64,000 nucleotides of DNA from DASQPR01 sp963831705 (GCA_963831705.1 CAWHRE010000010.1:806001-870000), one strand, 5' to 3'. Counted from the first letter of the stretch, positions 30,955-42,291 are shown. Notes: generated from the letters alone by a model not told the origin. A program made the numbers and translations.

Positions 30955-32394
30955 TTAGAGTTCTACGCCGGTGAGGACCATCACTCTCGGGTCGGTGTAA
31001 TCGTCCATCGCGGAACGCAGACCCTCCCGGCCGGTACCGGAGTTCTTCGCTCCGCCGTACGGCATCTGATCGGCTCGGAAACTGGGCACGTCACCCACGA
31101 TTACCCCACCGACTTCGAGCACCCGATGCGCCGTGAACGCGGTCTGCAAGTTGTGCGTGAACACGCCCGCCTGCAACCCGAACTGCGATGCGTTCACCGC
31201 GGCCAGCCCTTCGGCGTCAGACGAGACTCGCGACAGCACCAACACCGGACCGAACACCTCCTCCGAGCAGACCAGCGCATCCGCCGGGGCACCCTCCAAC
31301 ACCACCGGATCGATCTGATTACCGGCCCGATTCCAGCCGGTCAGGCTCCGGGCACCGGCGGATTCGGCTGCGCGTACCCAGGCTTCGATCCGATCCGCGG
31401 CCGCGACGTTAATAACCGGCCCGACCTCGACGGTCTCATCCAAGACGTCGCCGGTCGGCAGCGCCTTGACCGCGGCGACCAGAAGCGGCACAAATTCGTC
31501 GTACAGATCGTTGTGCACGATCACCCGCTGGACCGCGATGCACGACTGTCCGGCCTGGTAATTCGCGAACGTCGCGATTCGGGTCGCGGCCCACTCCAGG
31601 TCCGCGGCGGAGGAGTAGTCGCCGCATACCACGGCCGCCGCGTTACCCCCGAGCTCCAAAGTCACATGCTTATGCGGTACGGCCGACCGGATCGCAGCGC
31701 CCACCGGGCCGGAGCCGGTGAACGACACCACCGGAAGCCGTGGATCGGAGACCAGGTCACCAGCGCGGTCGTTGGGCACCGGAAGCACCGAGAACGCACC
31801 TTCGGGCAGGTTCGTCTCGGCCAGAATCGAGCCCAACAGCAACGCGGTCAACGGCGTCGCCGGGGCCGGCTTGAGCACAATCGGGGCACCCACCGCGATC
31901 GCCGGTGCGACCTTGTGCGCGACCAGGTTCAGGGGGAAGTTGAAAGGAGAAATTCCGAGGATCGGTCCCTTCGGGACTCTTTTGATCAGAGCAATTCGGC
32001 CGGTGGCGGCTGCGTCGGTGTCCAGCCGCTGGACATCGCCGGAGTACCGGCGCGTCTCCTCGGCCGCCCACCGGAATGTCGAGATCGCCCGAGCCACCTC
32101 GCCACGCGCCCACTTGATCGGCTTGCCGTTCTCTGCCGTGATCAGACGGGCGATCTCGTCGGCCCGTTCCGCCAGGCGACGGCTCACATGATCGAGGACT
32201 CCCGCACGCAGATGCGCCGGCGACGCCGCGAACTCCGATGCGACCGCCGCAGCCGCAGCGATCGCGCGGTCGACCTGGTCCGGCGTCGCGTACGACGTGC
32301 GGCCAACCTCGGCACTGTCGTACGGACTGGACACCACCAGCACGTCATCAGACGTTTCCGGACGACCAGCCACGTAGAAGGGAATGATGGTCAT
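30955..32394 (-). CDS. Aldehyde dehydrogenase family protein
   Basis: A 479-residue NAD(P)-dependent aldehyde dehydrogenase. Motifs: LGISPFNFPLNLVAHKVAPA, VVSFTGSGPVGAAIRS, HVTLELGGNAAAVVCGDY (general base Glu), NYQAGQSCIAVQRVIVHND (catalytic Cys), EEVFGPVLVLSRV and GGAKNSGTGREG. The QSCIAVQR context resembles lactaldehyde/glycolaldehyde and related dehydrogenases rather than betaine aldehyde enzymes; the substrate is not certain. Start MTIIPFYVAGRPETSDD at 32394. It is divergent from the aminobutyraldehyde dehydrogenase gene and, unlike the plus-strand cassette, has no frame interruption. Confidence 0.88.
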   Translation of the reverse strand: MTIIPFYVAGRPETSDDVLVVSSPYDSAEVGRTSYATPDQVDRAIAAAAAVASEFAASPAHLRAGVLDHVSRRLAERADEIARLITAENGKPIKWARGEVARAISTFRWAAEETRRYSGDVQRLDTDAAATGRIALIKRVPKGPILGISPFNFPLNLVAHKVAPAIAVGAPIVLKPAPATPLTALLLGSILAETNLPEGAFSVLPVPNDRAGDLVSDPRLPVVSFTGSGPVGAAIRSAVPHKHVTLELGGNAAAVVCGDYSSAADLEWAATRIATFANYQAGQSCIAVQRVIVHNDLYDEFVPLLVAAVKALPTGDVLDETVEVGPVINVAAADRIEAWVRAAESAGARSLTGWNRAGNQIDPVVLEGAPADALVCSEEVFGPVLVLSRVSSDAEGLAAVNASQFGLQAGVFTHNLQTAFTAHRVLEVGGVIVGDVPSFRADQMPYGGAKNSGTGREGLRSAMDDYTDPRVMVLTGVEL

Positions 32395-32541
32395 GGGATC
32401 CTCCAGCACATAACGACCAGCCTATATCCGCCTACGCGGAACGGAAACAGTGGGGACTCCCCTTGTCTACGACGGATTCAGTTGCGAAGATGGCACTGAA
32501 CTGCGTTTCCAGCCCTAGATAGTGACGCCCGGGAGACCTAT

Positions 32542-33976
32542 ATGAGTAATTTACGGAACTTCATCAACGGCGAGTACGTCGAACCCAAAGACGGCGGCTA
32601 CGCCGATCTGATCGATCCGACGACGGGCGAGATGTTCGCGAGCGCCCCGGTCTCCGGCGCCGCCGATGTTGACGCTGCCATGGCTGCGGCCGCGACCGCG
32701 TTCGAGACGTGGCGCGACTCGACACCGTCCACCCGGCAGCTCGCACTGATCCGGATCGCCGATGCGATCGAGGCCCGCGCCGAGGAGTTCGTCGCCGTCG
32801 AGAGCCAGAACACGGGCAAGCCGCTGGGCATGACGATGAGCGAAGAAATGCCGCCGTCGGTTGACCAGATGCGATTCTTCGCCGGTGCCGCGCGGATGCT
32901 CGAAGGCAAGGCCGCTGGCGGAGTACATGGCCGGGCATACCTCCTACGTTCGCCGTGAGCCTTTCGGGGTTTGCGCGCAGGTCACGCCCTGGAACTACCC
33001 GCTCATGATGGCGATCTGGAAGATCGCTCCGGCGCTCGCCGGCCGGCAACACGATCGTGCTCAAGCCGTCCGACACCACGCCGGCATCCACGCTGCTGCT
33101 GGCCGAGATTTGCCGCGGAGTTCCTGCCGCCGGGCGTACTCAATGTGATCTGCGGCGACCGGGACACCGGCCGCGCGCTGGTCGCGCACCCGACGCCGCA
33201 GATGGTCTCGATCACCGGCTCCACCCGCGCGGGCCTTGAGGTCGCGGCGACCGCCGCCCTGGACCTGAAGCGCACTCACCTGGAGCTTGGTGGCAAGGCC
33301 CCGGTCATCGTCTTCGACGACGCCGACCTGGAAGCCGCCGCCGAAGGCATCGCCATGGCCGGGTTACTTCAACGCGGGCCAGGACTGCACCGCAGCGACC
33401 CGGGTTCTTGCCGGTCCGGGCATTCACGACGACTTCGTCGACGCTCTTACCGAACAGGCGAAGAACACCAAGACGGGTATGCCCGACGACGAGGATGTGA
33501 CGTCTCGGGCCGGTGAACAACGCGAACCAACTCTCTCGCGTTGGCGGCTTCATCGATCGGTTGCCGGATCATGCGCTGCTCGGCACTGGCGGGTCGCGCG
33601 TCGGCGACCGCGGGTTCTTCTTCGCGCCGACCGTGATTTCGGGTCTGCGGCAACAGGACGAGATCATTCAGGAAGAGGTATTCGGTCCGGTCATCACCGT
33701 GCAGCGAGTTCAGCGACGAGGAAGAGGCACTGCGCTGGGCGAACGGTGTGCAGTACGGCCTCGCGTCCTCGGTCTGGACCCGCGACCACGGCCGCGCGAT
33801 GCGCGTGTCGAACAGGCTCGACTTCGGCTGCGTCTGGGTGAACACGCACATCCCGATGGTCGCCGAGATGCCGCACGGCGGCTTCAAGCACTCCGGCCAT
33901 GGCAAGGACTTGTCGATGTACGCGACTGGACGACTACACGCGTATCAAGCACGTGATGCACAACCTCGGAGTCTGA
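32542..33976 (+). pseudogene. Aminobutyraldehyde-type dehydrogenase, frame-interrupted
   Basis: Reassembled across frames, this encodes about 475 residues: MSNLRNFINGEYVEPKDGGY, then PWNYPLMMAIWKIAPALA, MVSITGSTRAGLEVAATAAL, HLELGGKAPVIVFDDADLEA (Glu), YFNAGQDCTAATRVLA (Cys), EEVFGPVITV and a C-terminus DDYTRIKHVMHNLGV. This is the gamma-aminobutyraldehyde/betaine-aldehyde dehydrogenase group used in putrescine breakdown. Seven single extra bases, near 32920, 33041, 33111, 33364, 33503, 33708 and 33925, break the frame without other visible decay. SD GGGAG precedes ATG 32542. The stop lies one base before gabT. Confidence 0.85.
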
Positions 33977-33977
33977 G

Positions 33978-35254
33978 ATGTCATCGTCGCAAGATCTGCA
34001 CAAGCGCCGGATCGCCGCGGTAGCACGGGGCGTCGGTTCGACCATCTCGTCATACGTCGATCACGCGTCCGGCGGCACGCTGACCGATGTCGACGGTCGT
34101 GAGTGGATCGACTTCGCGGCCGGCATCGCGGTCACCAGCGTCGGCAACTCCGCGCCGCGTGTGGTCGAAGCCGTGAAGCGCCAGGTCGAGTTGTTCACCC
34201 ACACGTGCTTCATGGTCGCCCCGTACGAGGTGTACGTCGACGTCTGCGAGCAGCTCAACGCGCTGACGCCGGGCGACTTCGAGAAGCGGTCGGCGCTGTT
34301 CAACTCGGGCGCCGAAGCGGTGGAGAACGCTGTCAAGATCGCTCGCAAGGCGACCGGGCGGCAGGCGGTCGTCGTGTTCGACCACGCCTACCACGGCCGG
34401 ACCAACCTCACCATGGCGCTGACCGCGAAGAACATGCCGTACAAGGATGGCTTCGGCCCGTTCGCCGGCGAGATCTACCGGGCACCGATGTCGTACCCGT
34501 TCCGGGACGGCGGCCTGTCCGGCACGGAAGCGGCGGCCCGAGCGATCGACATCATCTCGTCAGCAGGTGGGTGCCGCGAACGTCGCCGCGATCCTGATCG
34601 AACCGATCCAGGGCGAGGGCGGCTTCGTCGTACCGGCGCCCGGATTCCTGGCGGCGCTGTCCGACTGGGCGCGCGACGAACGGTGTCGTGTTCATCGCCG
34701 ACGAGATCCAGACCGGCTTCTGCCGAACCGGCGCCTGGTTCGCCTCGACCTACGACGGAATCGAACCGGACCTGGTCACGACCGCGAAAGGCATCGCCGG
34801 TGGGCTGCCGCTGGCCGCCGTGACCGGTCGTGCCGATCTGATGGACGCGGTACATGTCGGAGGGCTCGGCGGCACGTACGGCGGGAACCCGGTCGCCTGC
34901 GCCGCCGCGCTGGCGTCGATCGAGACCATGCGCGAGCTGGATCTCGCGGCATCAGCTCGGGAAATCGAGTCGATCATGGTGCCTGCGCTCCGGTCGTTGG
35001 CCGCGAACCACCCGGAAATCGGCGAGGTACGCGGGCGCGGCGCGATGATCGCGGTCGAGATCGTCGTCCCCGGGTCGATCACGCCCGACCCGGCCCGTGC
35101 CACCGCCGTGTCGAAGGCCTGCCACGAAGCCGGCCTGCTGACGTTGACCTGCGGCACGTACGGCAACGTCCTCCGCTTCCTGCCGCCTCTGGTCATGCCG
35201 CAAGAGACCCTGCAGCGAGGCCTGGCCATCCTGGCCGAAGCCTTCGCCGCTTAG
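33978..35254 (+). pseudogene. gabT: 4-aminobutyrate aminotransferase, frame-interrupted
   Basis: About 424 residues after reassembly; a class III PLP aminotransferase moving the amino group of GABA to 2-oxoglutarate. Visible motifs: GIAVTSVGNSAPRVVEAVKR, ALFNSGAEAVENAVKIARKA, FDHAYHGRTNLTMALTAK, VVFIADEIQTGFCRTGAWFA and LVTTAKGIAGGLPLAAVTGR (PLP Lys), then GGLGGTYGGNPVACAAA. Two single extra bases, near 34560 and 34678, shift the frame; the rest is clean to the stop. It follows the aldehyde dehydrogenase by one base, as in putrescine/GABA operons. Confidence 0.88.
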
Positions 35255-35285
35255 TCCGAGTTGATATCGGGATCGGCCCGGGTGG

Positions 35286-36728
35286 TCAGCTGTGGGTGAC
35301 GCCGTCCAGGTGGCAGTTCGCGGCGGCTACGGTCCGAGGTTCGGGCGCGGTCGGCTTGGCCAATGACGACTTGCGGTACGACGGCAGCAGCATGAAAGCG
35401 AGCGCGGCGGCCAGCAGCATCAGTCCGGCACAGATCTCGATCGCCATCTTGTACGCGTGCGACAAAGCAACCGGATTGTCGTACTCGGTCCCGGACAGCC
35501 CGGCCACGAGCGGCAACGCCGCCACGGCCAGTAGGCTGCCGGAACGGGCGACCGCATTGTTGATCCCGCTGGCGACGCCGGACAGATGATTTGGCGCCGC
35601 CGCGAGGACAGTGGCGGTCAGCGGCGCTACCAACAGCGTGATCCCGAGGCCGATGATCACCACGGGTCCGAACACGTCCCGCCAGTACGTCGATCCGGCG
35701 CCGACAGGGATCAGCAGCAGGAATCCGGCTGCCGCCACGGTCGCACCGATCCCGATCGGCAGCCGAGCGCCGATCTTCCGGCTGAGCCCACCGGCCCGAC
35801 CGGCCCCGAACAGCATGATCACGGTCATCGGGATCGTCGCCGCACCGGCTTCGAGCGCGGAGAAGCCTGCCACCTCCTGCAACTGGAGGATCAGGAAGAA
35901 CGTGAGGCCACCGAAGGCACCGTAAATGAGCAGCGTGTTCAGGTTGATCACGCTGAACTCGGTCGATCGGAACATCGAGGTCGGCATGATCGGATTGGGC
36001 GTACGCCGTTCCCGCAGCACGAAGGCGATCATTGCGACCAGCCCGATGAGACCGGCCCACCAAGTCCTTTCCACCAACGCGTACGTGATCGCACCCAGCC
36101 CGGCCGCGACGAGTGCCGAACCGGTGATGTCGAACCGCCCTTTCACCTCGGCGTCACGACTCTCCGGCACGCACCTCACCGTCACGAGGATGCAGATCAA
36201 TGCGAGCGGAACGTTGATGAAGAAGATCCACCGCCAGTTCAGCGCGTCGATCAGATATCCACCGACGAGCGGCCCGCCGGCCGCGGCGACGCCACCGAGC
36301 CCAGCCCACAGTCCGATCGCGCGAGCCCGATCCTCCTCACGGAGCGTCGTCTGGATCAGGGACAACGAACCTGGAGTCAGCAGCGCCGAGCCGCATCCCT
36401 GCAGGACCCGGGCGGCGATCAGCAGACCGATGTTCGGGGCGAGTCCGCAGAGGACCGACGCGCCGGTAAACCAGACAACGCCGAGCAGGAACGTACGGCG
36501 TCTTCCGAACCGATCCCCGAGCGCGCCCCCGATCAGCACGAACGCGGCCAACGGAAGCAGATAGCCGTTGACCGTCCATTGCAGGCCGCCGAGCGGCGCA
36601 TCAAGATCCCTGCCGATGTGAGGCAACGCGATGTTGACAACGGAACCGTCGAGCATCGCAAGACCGGAGCCGAGCACGGTGCCTACCAAGAGCCCCCGGC
36701 CCGCCGTCGACCTCAGCGCTGTATCCAC
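35286..36728 (-). CDS. MFS transporter, DHA2 (14-helix) drug exporter type
   Basis: A 480-residue protein with about fourteen membrane helices. MFS signatures: GSGLAMLDGSVVNIALPHIG (motif D1-like in TM1), GGALGDRFGRRRTFLLGVV (motif A), RVLQGCGSALLTPGSLSLI (motif B region) and GLGGVAAAGGPLVGGYLID (motif C, typical of H+-coupled exporters). It probably exports a drug, metabolite or excess substrate. It lies on the opposite strand inside the catabolic cassette and, notably, has an intact frame although its plus-strand neighbours are heavily interrupted. Confidence 0.9.
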   Translation of the reverse strand: MDTALRSTAGRGLLVGTVLGSGLAMLDGSVVNIALPHIGRDLDAPLGGLQWTVNGYLLPLAAFVLIGGALGDRFGRRRTFLLGVVWFTGASVLCGLAPNIGLLIAARVLQGCGSALLTPGSLSLIQTTLREEDRARAIGLWAGLGGVAAAGGPLVGGYLIDALNWRWIFFINVPLALICILVTVRCVPESRDAEVKGRFDITGSALVAAGLGAITYALVERTWWAGLIGLVAMIAFVLRERRTPNPIMPTSMFRSTEFSVINLNTLLIYGAFGGLTFFLILQLQEVAGFSALEAGAATIPMTVIMLFGAGRAGGLSRKIGARLPIGIGATVAAAGFLLLIPVGAGSTYWRDVFGPVVIIGLGITLLVAPLTATVLAAAPNHLSGVASGINNAVARSGSLLAVAALPLVAGLSGTEYDNPVALSHAYKMAIEICAGLMLLAAALAFMLLPSYRKSSLAKPTAPEPRTVAAANCHLDGVTHS

Positions 36729-36993
36729 AGCCCCACACTACGCAGGGCGCAGGCGTCGGCCGAACGGGCGAACCTTGAAGGCCCTCGGTATCAACTTTCA
36801 TCTTTGCGCGACCCGCGAAAGGTACGCTACGGATTGTCATGACTCAGTTACCACTGCTTTTATGCGACACCGAAAGCGTTCGAGAGCGAGGATGATTCAA
36901 CGGAAACACTTTTCAGGTGGCTGAGAACCTGCGATAAGCGCAGATCCGGCCGCACAGCCAGCCCCGCCACCCTGTGCACTCCTGAGGACGCCG

Positions 36994-38537
36994 ATGACTA
37001 CGACCGCCGCACCAGCCGAAGATCTACCCGCACGAGGAATCGCCCAGAAGGGCCTAAAGGTCGGCGCTCTCGGCCTGATCTCCAGCGTCGTCATCGCGGT
37101 CGCGTCGACCGCTCCCGCCTACAGCCTCACGTCCGCCCTCGGCAGCGTCGTCGGCGAGGTGGGCACGCAGGCGCCGGTGGCGATCCTGCTGGCGTTCATC
37201 CCGATGCTGTTCATCTCGTACGCCTACAAGGCGCTGAACAGCGTCGACCCGGACTGCGGCACGAGCTTCACCTGGGTTGCTCGTGCCTTCGGGCGGCGTA
37301 CCGGCTGGATCACCGGCTGGGTGATCGTGGTCGCCGACGTGATCGTGATGGCGAACCTCGCGCAGATCGCCGGTAGCTACACGTTCAGCCTTTTCGGCGC
37401 TCGACAACCTGGCCGCGAGCACGGTCTGGTCAACACTTGTCGGCTGCATCTGGATCCTGCTGATGACGCTGATCCGTGGATCGGCATCGAGCTGTCCGTG
37501 CGTACCCAGGTGATCCTGCTCAGCCTGGAGCTTTTGATCTTGCTTCTGCTGTCCGCGGTCGCGCTGACGAAGGTATACACCGGGCACGCCGGCGCGCTGG
37601 CGATCCACCCGTCGTGGTCGTGGTTCAACCCGTTCAGTGGCGGATGACGTTCAGCGCGCTGTCGGCCGGTTTGATCGCGGCGGTCTTCATCTACTGGGGC
37701 TGGGACTCGGCCGTCACCGTGAACGAGGAGACCGAGACTACGAAGGTCACGCCCGGCCGTGCGGCGGTCATCTCGACCGTCATCCTGCTCATCACGTACC
37801 TGCGTGGTCACGATCGCGACCGAGGCGTACGCCGGCGTCGGCACCACGGGCATCGGCCTGACCAGCGACGCCGCCCGCACCGATGCGCTGTCCGGAGTCG
37901 GGCAGGCCGCGCTCGGCAGCTGGGGCTTCAAGCTGCTCGTCCTCGCGGTCCTGTCGCTCGTCGGCGGCATCCGCGCAGACGACGATCCTGCCGACCGCCC
38001 GCACCACGCTTGTCGATGGCGGCCTACAAGGCGCTGCCGCGCATCTTCGGCAACGTGCACCCGCGGTTCCAGACGCCGACCGCCTCGACCTGGGCGATGG
38101 GCCTGATCTCGATCGCGTTCTACGTCGCGATGACCTACCTTGATCACGGCAACCTGCTACTGGACCTGATCTACGCGATCGGCCTGCAGATCGCGTTCTA
38201 CTACGGCTGACCGGATTCGCATCGGCCTGGTAGTTCCGCCACGAGGTCCGTGGCTGCGAAAGACACCTGGCTGCAGGTGGCGTCCTGCCGCTACTCGGCG
38301 GCCTCATCCTGTTCGCGATCGGTGTGAAGAGCGCAGTCACGTTCTGGAGCCCGGACAGCAGCTACACGCCCCGTGGGGCATCGGCGGCCAGTTCGTCCTC
38401 GGCATCGGCGCGATCGTGATCGGCATCCCGCTGATGATCTGTGGAACCTCACGCAGGACGGTCGAGAGTACTTCTCCGGCCGCACGATGGAGTCGAACGC
38501 GCGAACTGATGGCGGAATCCGACCGAGGACGGCCTGA
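36994..38537 (+). pseudogene. APC-family amino acid/polyamine permease, frame-interrupted
   Basis: Reassembled, about 510 residues with twelve or so helices: start MTTTAAPAEDLPARGIAQKG, then ALGLISSVVIAVASTAPAYS, SYAYKALNSVDPDCGTSFTW, MTFSALSAGLIAAVFIYWGW, EETETTKVTPGRAAVIST, PTASTWAMGLISIAFYVAMT and PLLGGLILFAIGV. This is the APC superfamily (amino acid or putrescine uptake). About eleven frame interruptions lie near 37399, 37475, 37642, 37803, 37971, 38011, 38207, 38255, 38280, 38371 and 38440, and an in-frame TAG at 38231 stands where Tyr is expected. The C-terminal end is uncertain (38537 to about 38600). SD GAGGA precedes ATG 36994. Confidence 0.8.
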
Positions 38538-38685
38538 CCTCTCGGTCCGCGCACGGCGGTCAGCGTTGCGTCGCCGAGCCAACCCGCGGAGCGGCGTGCC
38601 GAATGGACTCCATCGCGGATCCGTCATATGTTCGGCTGCCATGGAATTCGTTGCGGTACGCTGGCTTTATGCAGAGAATCCACGG

Positions 38686-39149
38686 GTGACCGAGCCGCCG
38701 ATCCTCGACGACGTCAACAAGCAGCATCATCGAGCAGCTCCAGCGCGATGGACGGATGTCCTATGCCACGCTCGCCAAGACAGATCGGACTCTCCGAGGC
38801 GGCCGTGCGGCAGCGGGTGCAGCGCATGCTCGACAGCGGAGTCATGCAGATCGTGGCCGTCACCGATCCGCTCACGCTCGGCTTCGCCCGCCAGGTGATG
38901 ATCGGAATGAAGGTCGACGGCGACATGCGCGACGGTGGCCGCAAGCACTCGCGGCGATCCCCGAGGTCGACTACGTGGTCGTCTGCGCCGGCGGCTACGA
39001 CCTGCTCGCCGAGCTGGTCTGCACCGACGACGATCACCTGCTCGCACCTGCTCAACGAGCAGATCCGCACGATCCCCGGGGTCCGATCCACCGAGACCTT
39101 CGTCTATCTGAAGCTCGCAAAGCAGACCTACGCCTGGGGGACCCGATGA
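38686..39149 (+). pseudogene. Lrp/AsnC-family transcriptional regulator, frame-interrupted
   Basis: About 152 residues after reassembly: VTEPPILDDVNKQIIEQLQR, GRMSYATLAKQIGLSEAAVR (helix-turn-helix), QRVQRMLDSGVMQIVAVTD, then the RAM ligand-binding domain (VMIGMKVDGDMR, VDYVVVCAGGYDLLAELVCT, IRTIPGVRSTETFVYLKLAK). Lrp-type regulators sense amino acids and here probably control the adjacent permease, aminotransferase and oxidase. Five single extra bases, near 38725, 38780, 38931, 38947 and 39044. The start is GTG 38686, or possibly ATG 38641. The stop overlaps the ATG of the next gene (ATGA). Confidence 0.82.
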
Positions 39150-40550
39150 GCCACGACCCGCTCGACGCCGCGAAACTGGATGCCCGCCCGCGACCACCTG
39201 TGGATGCACTTCACCCGGCTGTCCGCGTACGCGCAACTCGCCGGTACCGATGATCGTGCGCGGCGACGGCGCCGTACATCTGCGACATCGAACGGCAAGC
39301 GCTACCTCGACGGGCTCGTCCGGGCTGTTCGTCGTGCAGGCCGGGCACGGCCGCCAGGAGCTGGCCGACGCCGCCGCCAAGCAGGCCGCCGAGCTGGCTT
39401 ACTTCCCGCTCTGGTCGTACGCGCACCCCAAGGCCGTCGAGCTGGCCGACCGGCTCGCCGATCGCTCGCCCCGGGCGACCTGAACCGGGTCTTCTTCACC
39501 ACCGGCGGCTCCGAGGCGGTGGAGATCCGCGTGGAAGCTCGCCCGCAGCTACTTCAAGCGAGTCGGCAAGCCCGGCAAGCACAAGGCGATCTCGCGCCAC
39601 ATCGCCTACCACGGCACCTCGATGGGCGCGCTGTCGATCACCGGCCTGCCCGCGCATCAAGCAGGACTTCGAGCCGCTCGTACCGTCCACGCTCCGGGTA
39701 CCGAACACGAACTCTACCGGCGCCGGCGGGTACCGCCGGTCCGGACGGCACCGACGCCGAGGCAGTTCGGCCTCTGGGCCGCCGACCGGATCGCCGAGGC
39801 CATCGAGTTCGAGGGCCCGGACACGGTCGCGTGCGTCTACCTGGAGCCGGTGCAGAACTCGGGCGGCTGCTTCCCGCCGCCGCCCGGATACTTCCAGCGG
39901 GTACGCGAGATCTGCGACCGGTACGACGTGCTGCTCGTCTCGGACGAGGTGATCTGCGCGTTCGGCCGGCTCGGCGAGTACTTCGGCGCCCAGCGGTACG
40001 GGTACCAGCCCGACATCATCACCTGCGCCAAAGGGCATGACCTCCGGGTACATCCCGCCGGGCGCGATGATCGCGTCAGCGACCGGCTGGCCGAGCCGTT
40101 CCTCAAGGACACCAACTGGTTCGCGCACGGCATCACGTTCGGCGGGCACCCGGTCGCCTCCGCGGTCGCGATGGCGAACCTGGACATCTTCGAGCGCGAG
40201 GACCTGACCGGCCACGTCCGGACGAACTCGCCACTGTTCCGCTCGTACCTGGAGAAGCTGACCGACCTGCCGATCGTCGGCGACGTGCGCGGCGACGGCT
40301 ACTTCTTCGGCATCGAGACTGGTCAAGGACAAGGCGACCAAGGAGACGTTCGACGACGACGAGTCGGAGCGGCTGCTGCGCGGCTTCCTGTCCAGGGCGC
40401 TGTTCGACGCCGGGCTCTACTGCCGCGCCGACGACCGCGGCGACCCGGTGATCCAGCTCGCACCGCCGCTGATCTGCGACGAGACGCACTTCGCCGAGAT
40501 CGAGCAGATCCTGCGCGAGCGTGCTCACCGAGGCCTGGACACATATCTAG
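39146..40550 (+). pseudogene. Class III aminotransferase (putrescine-pyruvate type), frame-interrupted
   Basis: About 461 residues after reassembly. Start MSHDPLDAAKLDAR, then DHLWMHFTRLSAYAQLAG, GLFVVQAGHGRQELADAA, LNRVFFTTGGSEAVE, HIAYHGTSMGALSITGLPA, NSGGCFPPPPGYFQRVREI, LLVSDEVICAFGRLGEYFG and HGITFGGHPVASAVAMANLD. This is the omega-aminotransferase group acting on putrescine or other diamines with pyruvate. About fifteen interruptions occur, including near 39188, 39249, 39274, 39293, 39318, 39470, 39525, 39655, 39711, 39722, 39761, 40036, 40080, 40320 and 40530; this is the most affected gene. The stop lies three bases before the oxidase ATG. Confidence 0.83.
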
Positions 40551-40553
40551 CTC

Positions 40554-41932
40554 ATGAGTGCCGACTATCAGCGGTCTGTCGTACTGGCTGGACCAGCCTC
40601 GACGACGACCTCGCGTCCAACGCCCTCGCTCAACGCCGACATCGACGTGGACGTCGCGATCGTCGGCGCCGGGTTCACCGGTCTCTGGACCGCGTATTAC
40701 CTGGCCGCCGCCGATCCGACGCTGCGCATCGCGGTGCTGGAATCGGAGATCGCCGGCTTCGGCGCATCCGGTCGCAACGGCGGCTGGTGCTCCGCGCTGT
40801 TTCCGCAGTCGACGCCGGCGCTCGCCGAGGAGCATGGGCGTGGACCGGCGATCGCGATGCACCGAGCCATGTGCGACGACGGTCGACGAGGTCGGCCGAG
40901 TCGCCGACGCTGAGGGCATCGACTGCGACTACGCCAAGGGCGGCACGGTCGTGCTGGCGCGCTCGGAGCTGCAACTCGAGCCGGGCACACGCGGAGGTGG
41001 CCGAATCCGCGGAATACGGGCTCGGCCTGTCCTTCCTCGGCCCGGACGAGGCGCGGGAGCGGGTCGGCGCGACCAACGTGCTCGGCGGCACGTACACGCC
41101 GAACTGCGCGGCGATCCACCCGGCCAAGCTGGTACGCGGGCTCGCCGATGCGGTCCGCGGCCGCGGCGTCGACGATCTACGAGCGCACGCGGGTGGTCGA
41201 GCTCGATCCGCACGAGCTGGTCACCACGCACGGCACGGTCAGAGCGTCCTATGTGGTACGCGCAACCGAGGGCTACACCTCGCAACTGCCCGGCCTGCGA
41301 CGCGCTGTGGCACCGGTTTACTCACTGATGATCGCGACCGATCCGCTGCCGCAGTCGTTCTGGGACTCGACCGGGCTCGGCGCGCGGGAGACGTTCGCGG
41401 ACTACCGGCACTTGATCATCTACGGGCAGCGAACCGCCGACGACCGGCTCGCGTTCGGCGGCCGAGGTGCCCCGTACCACTTCGGCTCGAAGATCCGGCC
41501 GGAGTTCGACCGGGACGCGAGCGTCTTCGCCGAACTGCGCCGCGTGCTCGCGGATCTGTTCCCGGTCGCTCGGCGACGTGCCGATCGCGCAGCGCGTGGG
41601 GCGGGCCACTCGGCGTACCGCGGGACTGGTGCGCCTCGGTCGGCCTCGACCGGACGAGCGGCATGGCCTGGGCCGGCGGCTACGTCGGCGACGGCGTGGC
41701 GACCACGAACCTCGCCGGGCGGACGCTGGCCGATCTGATCCTGGGGCGCGACACCGACATCGTCCGGCTGCCGTGGGTCGACCACCGATCGCCACGTTGG
41801 GAACCCGAGCCGCTGCGCTGGATCGGCGTGAACGCTGGCCTGTGGGCGATGACGGGCGCCGATCCGGCCGAGGCCCGTACCGGAAGACCCTCCCGCCGCG
41901 CCGCCCTCATGAATCGCCTCCTAGGCCACTAA
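40554..41932 (+). pseudogene. FAD-dependent amine oxidase (DAO/PuuB type), frame-interrupted
   Basis: About 456 residues after reassembly. The Rossmann FAD motif DVAIVGAGFTGLWTAYYLAA lies near residue 35, followed by IAGFGASGRNGGWCSALFP, a pattern of gamma-glutamylputrescine oxidase/glycine-oxidase-like DAO enzymes. Later segments: NVLGGTYTPNCAAIHPAKLV, YVVRATEGYTSQLPG, HLIIYGQRTADDRLAFGGRG and GMAWAGGYVGDGVATTNLAG (FAD-binding C-terminal loop). Eight single extra bases, near 40575, 40594, 40619, 40881, 40981, 41171, 41568 and 41596. Last gene of the cassette; a family A palindrome follows 40 bases downstream. Confidence 0.83.
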
Positions 41933-41972
41933 CCGTCCCGCTCCACTCCTACTCCGCTCCCGCTCACTCCCA

Positions 41973-42035
41973 AGTTGATCCTGGAGTTAGTTGACGCATC
42001 GACGGCGTGTCGTGCTCGTAACTCCAGGATCAACT
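41973..42035. repeat. Palindromic repeat family A, long form, copy 4
   Basis: AGTTGATCCTGGAGTTA (41973-41989) and TAACTCCAGGATCAACT (42019-42035) with a 29-base centre (GTTGACGCATCGACGGCGTG and on). Same orientation as copies 1 and 3, and faces copy 5 across 191 bases. Confidence 0.9.
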
Positions 42036-42091
42036 ATTCGGCGGTTCCATTCTTGCTGGTTGCTTGATCTTGGCTGATAACGGCGAGCCGT

Positions 42092-42173
42092 GATCGCAGA
42101 TCTTGGTGCTGATGGAAGTCCAGTGCTGGGATCATGGCAATTTGGCGGCCCTGTGCCGCCAAGATCCGCGATC
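42092..42173. repeat. Palindromic repeat family C, copy 2
   Basis: Ends GATCGCAGATCTTGG (42092-42106) and CCAAGATCCGCGATC (42159-42173) pair with one mismatch; the interior has GTCCAGTGCTGGGATCATGG. It sits between two oppositely oriented family A copies. Confidence 0.8.
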
Positions 42174-42226
42174 GACACCACCGCCTCGCGGTCTCCGTCT
42201 CAGCGTCACACGCGCGGCGTTGGGCG

Positions 42227-42291
42227 AAGTTGATCCTGGAGTTATTCGCACGACACGCCGTCGATGCGTCAACTAACTCCAGGATCAACTT
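42227..42291. repeat. Palindromic repeat family A, long form, copy 5 (inverted)
   Basis: AAGTTGATCCTGGAGTTA (42227-42244) and TAACTCCAGGATCAACTT (42274-42291). The centre (TTCGCACGACACGCCGTCGA and on) is the reverse complement of that in copy 4, so the two copies are inverted relative to each other. Confidence 0.9.

Noticed and set aside
32542..41932. Programmed +1 frameshifting as the explanation for the broken cassette genes
   Set aside because: No shared slippery motif, stop codon or stimulatory structure was seen at the junctions, and up to 15 shifts in one gene would be unworkable.
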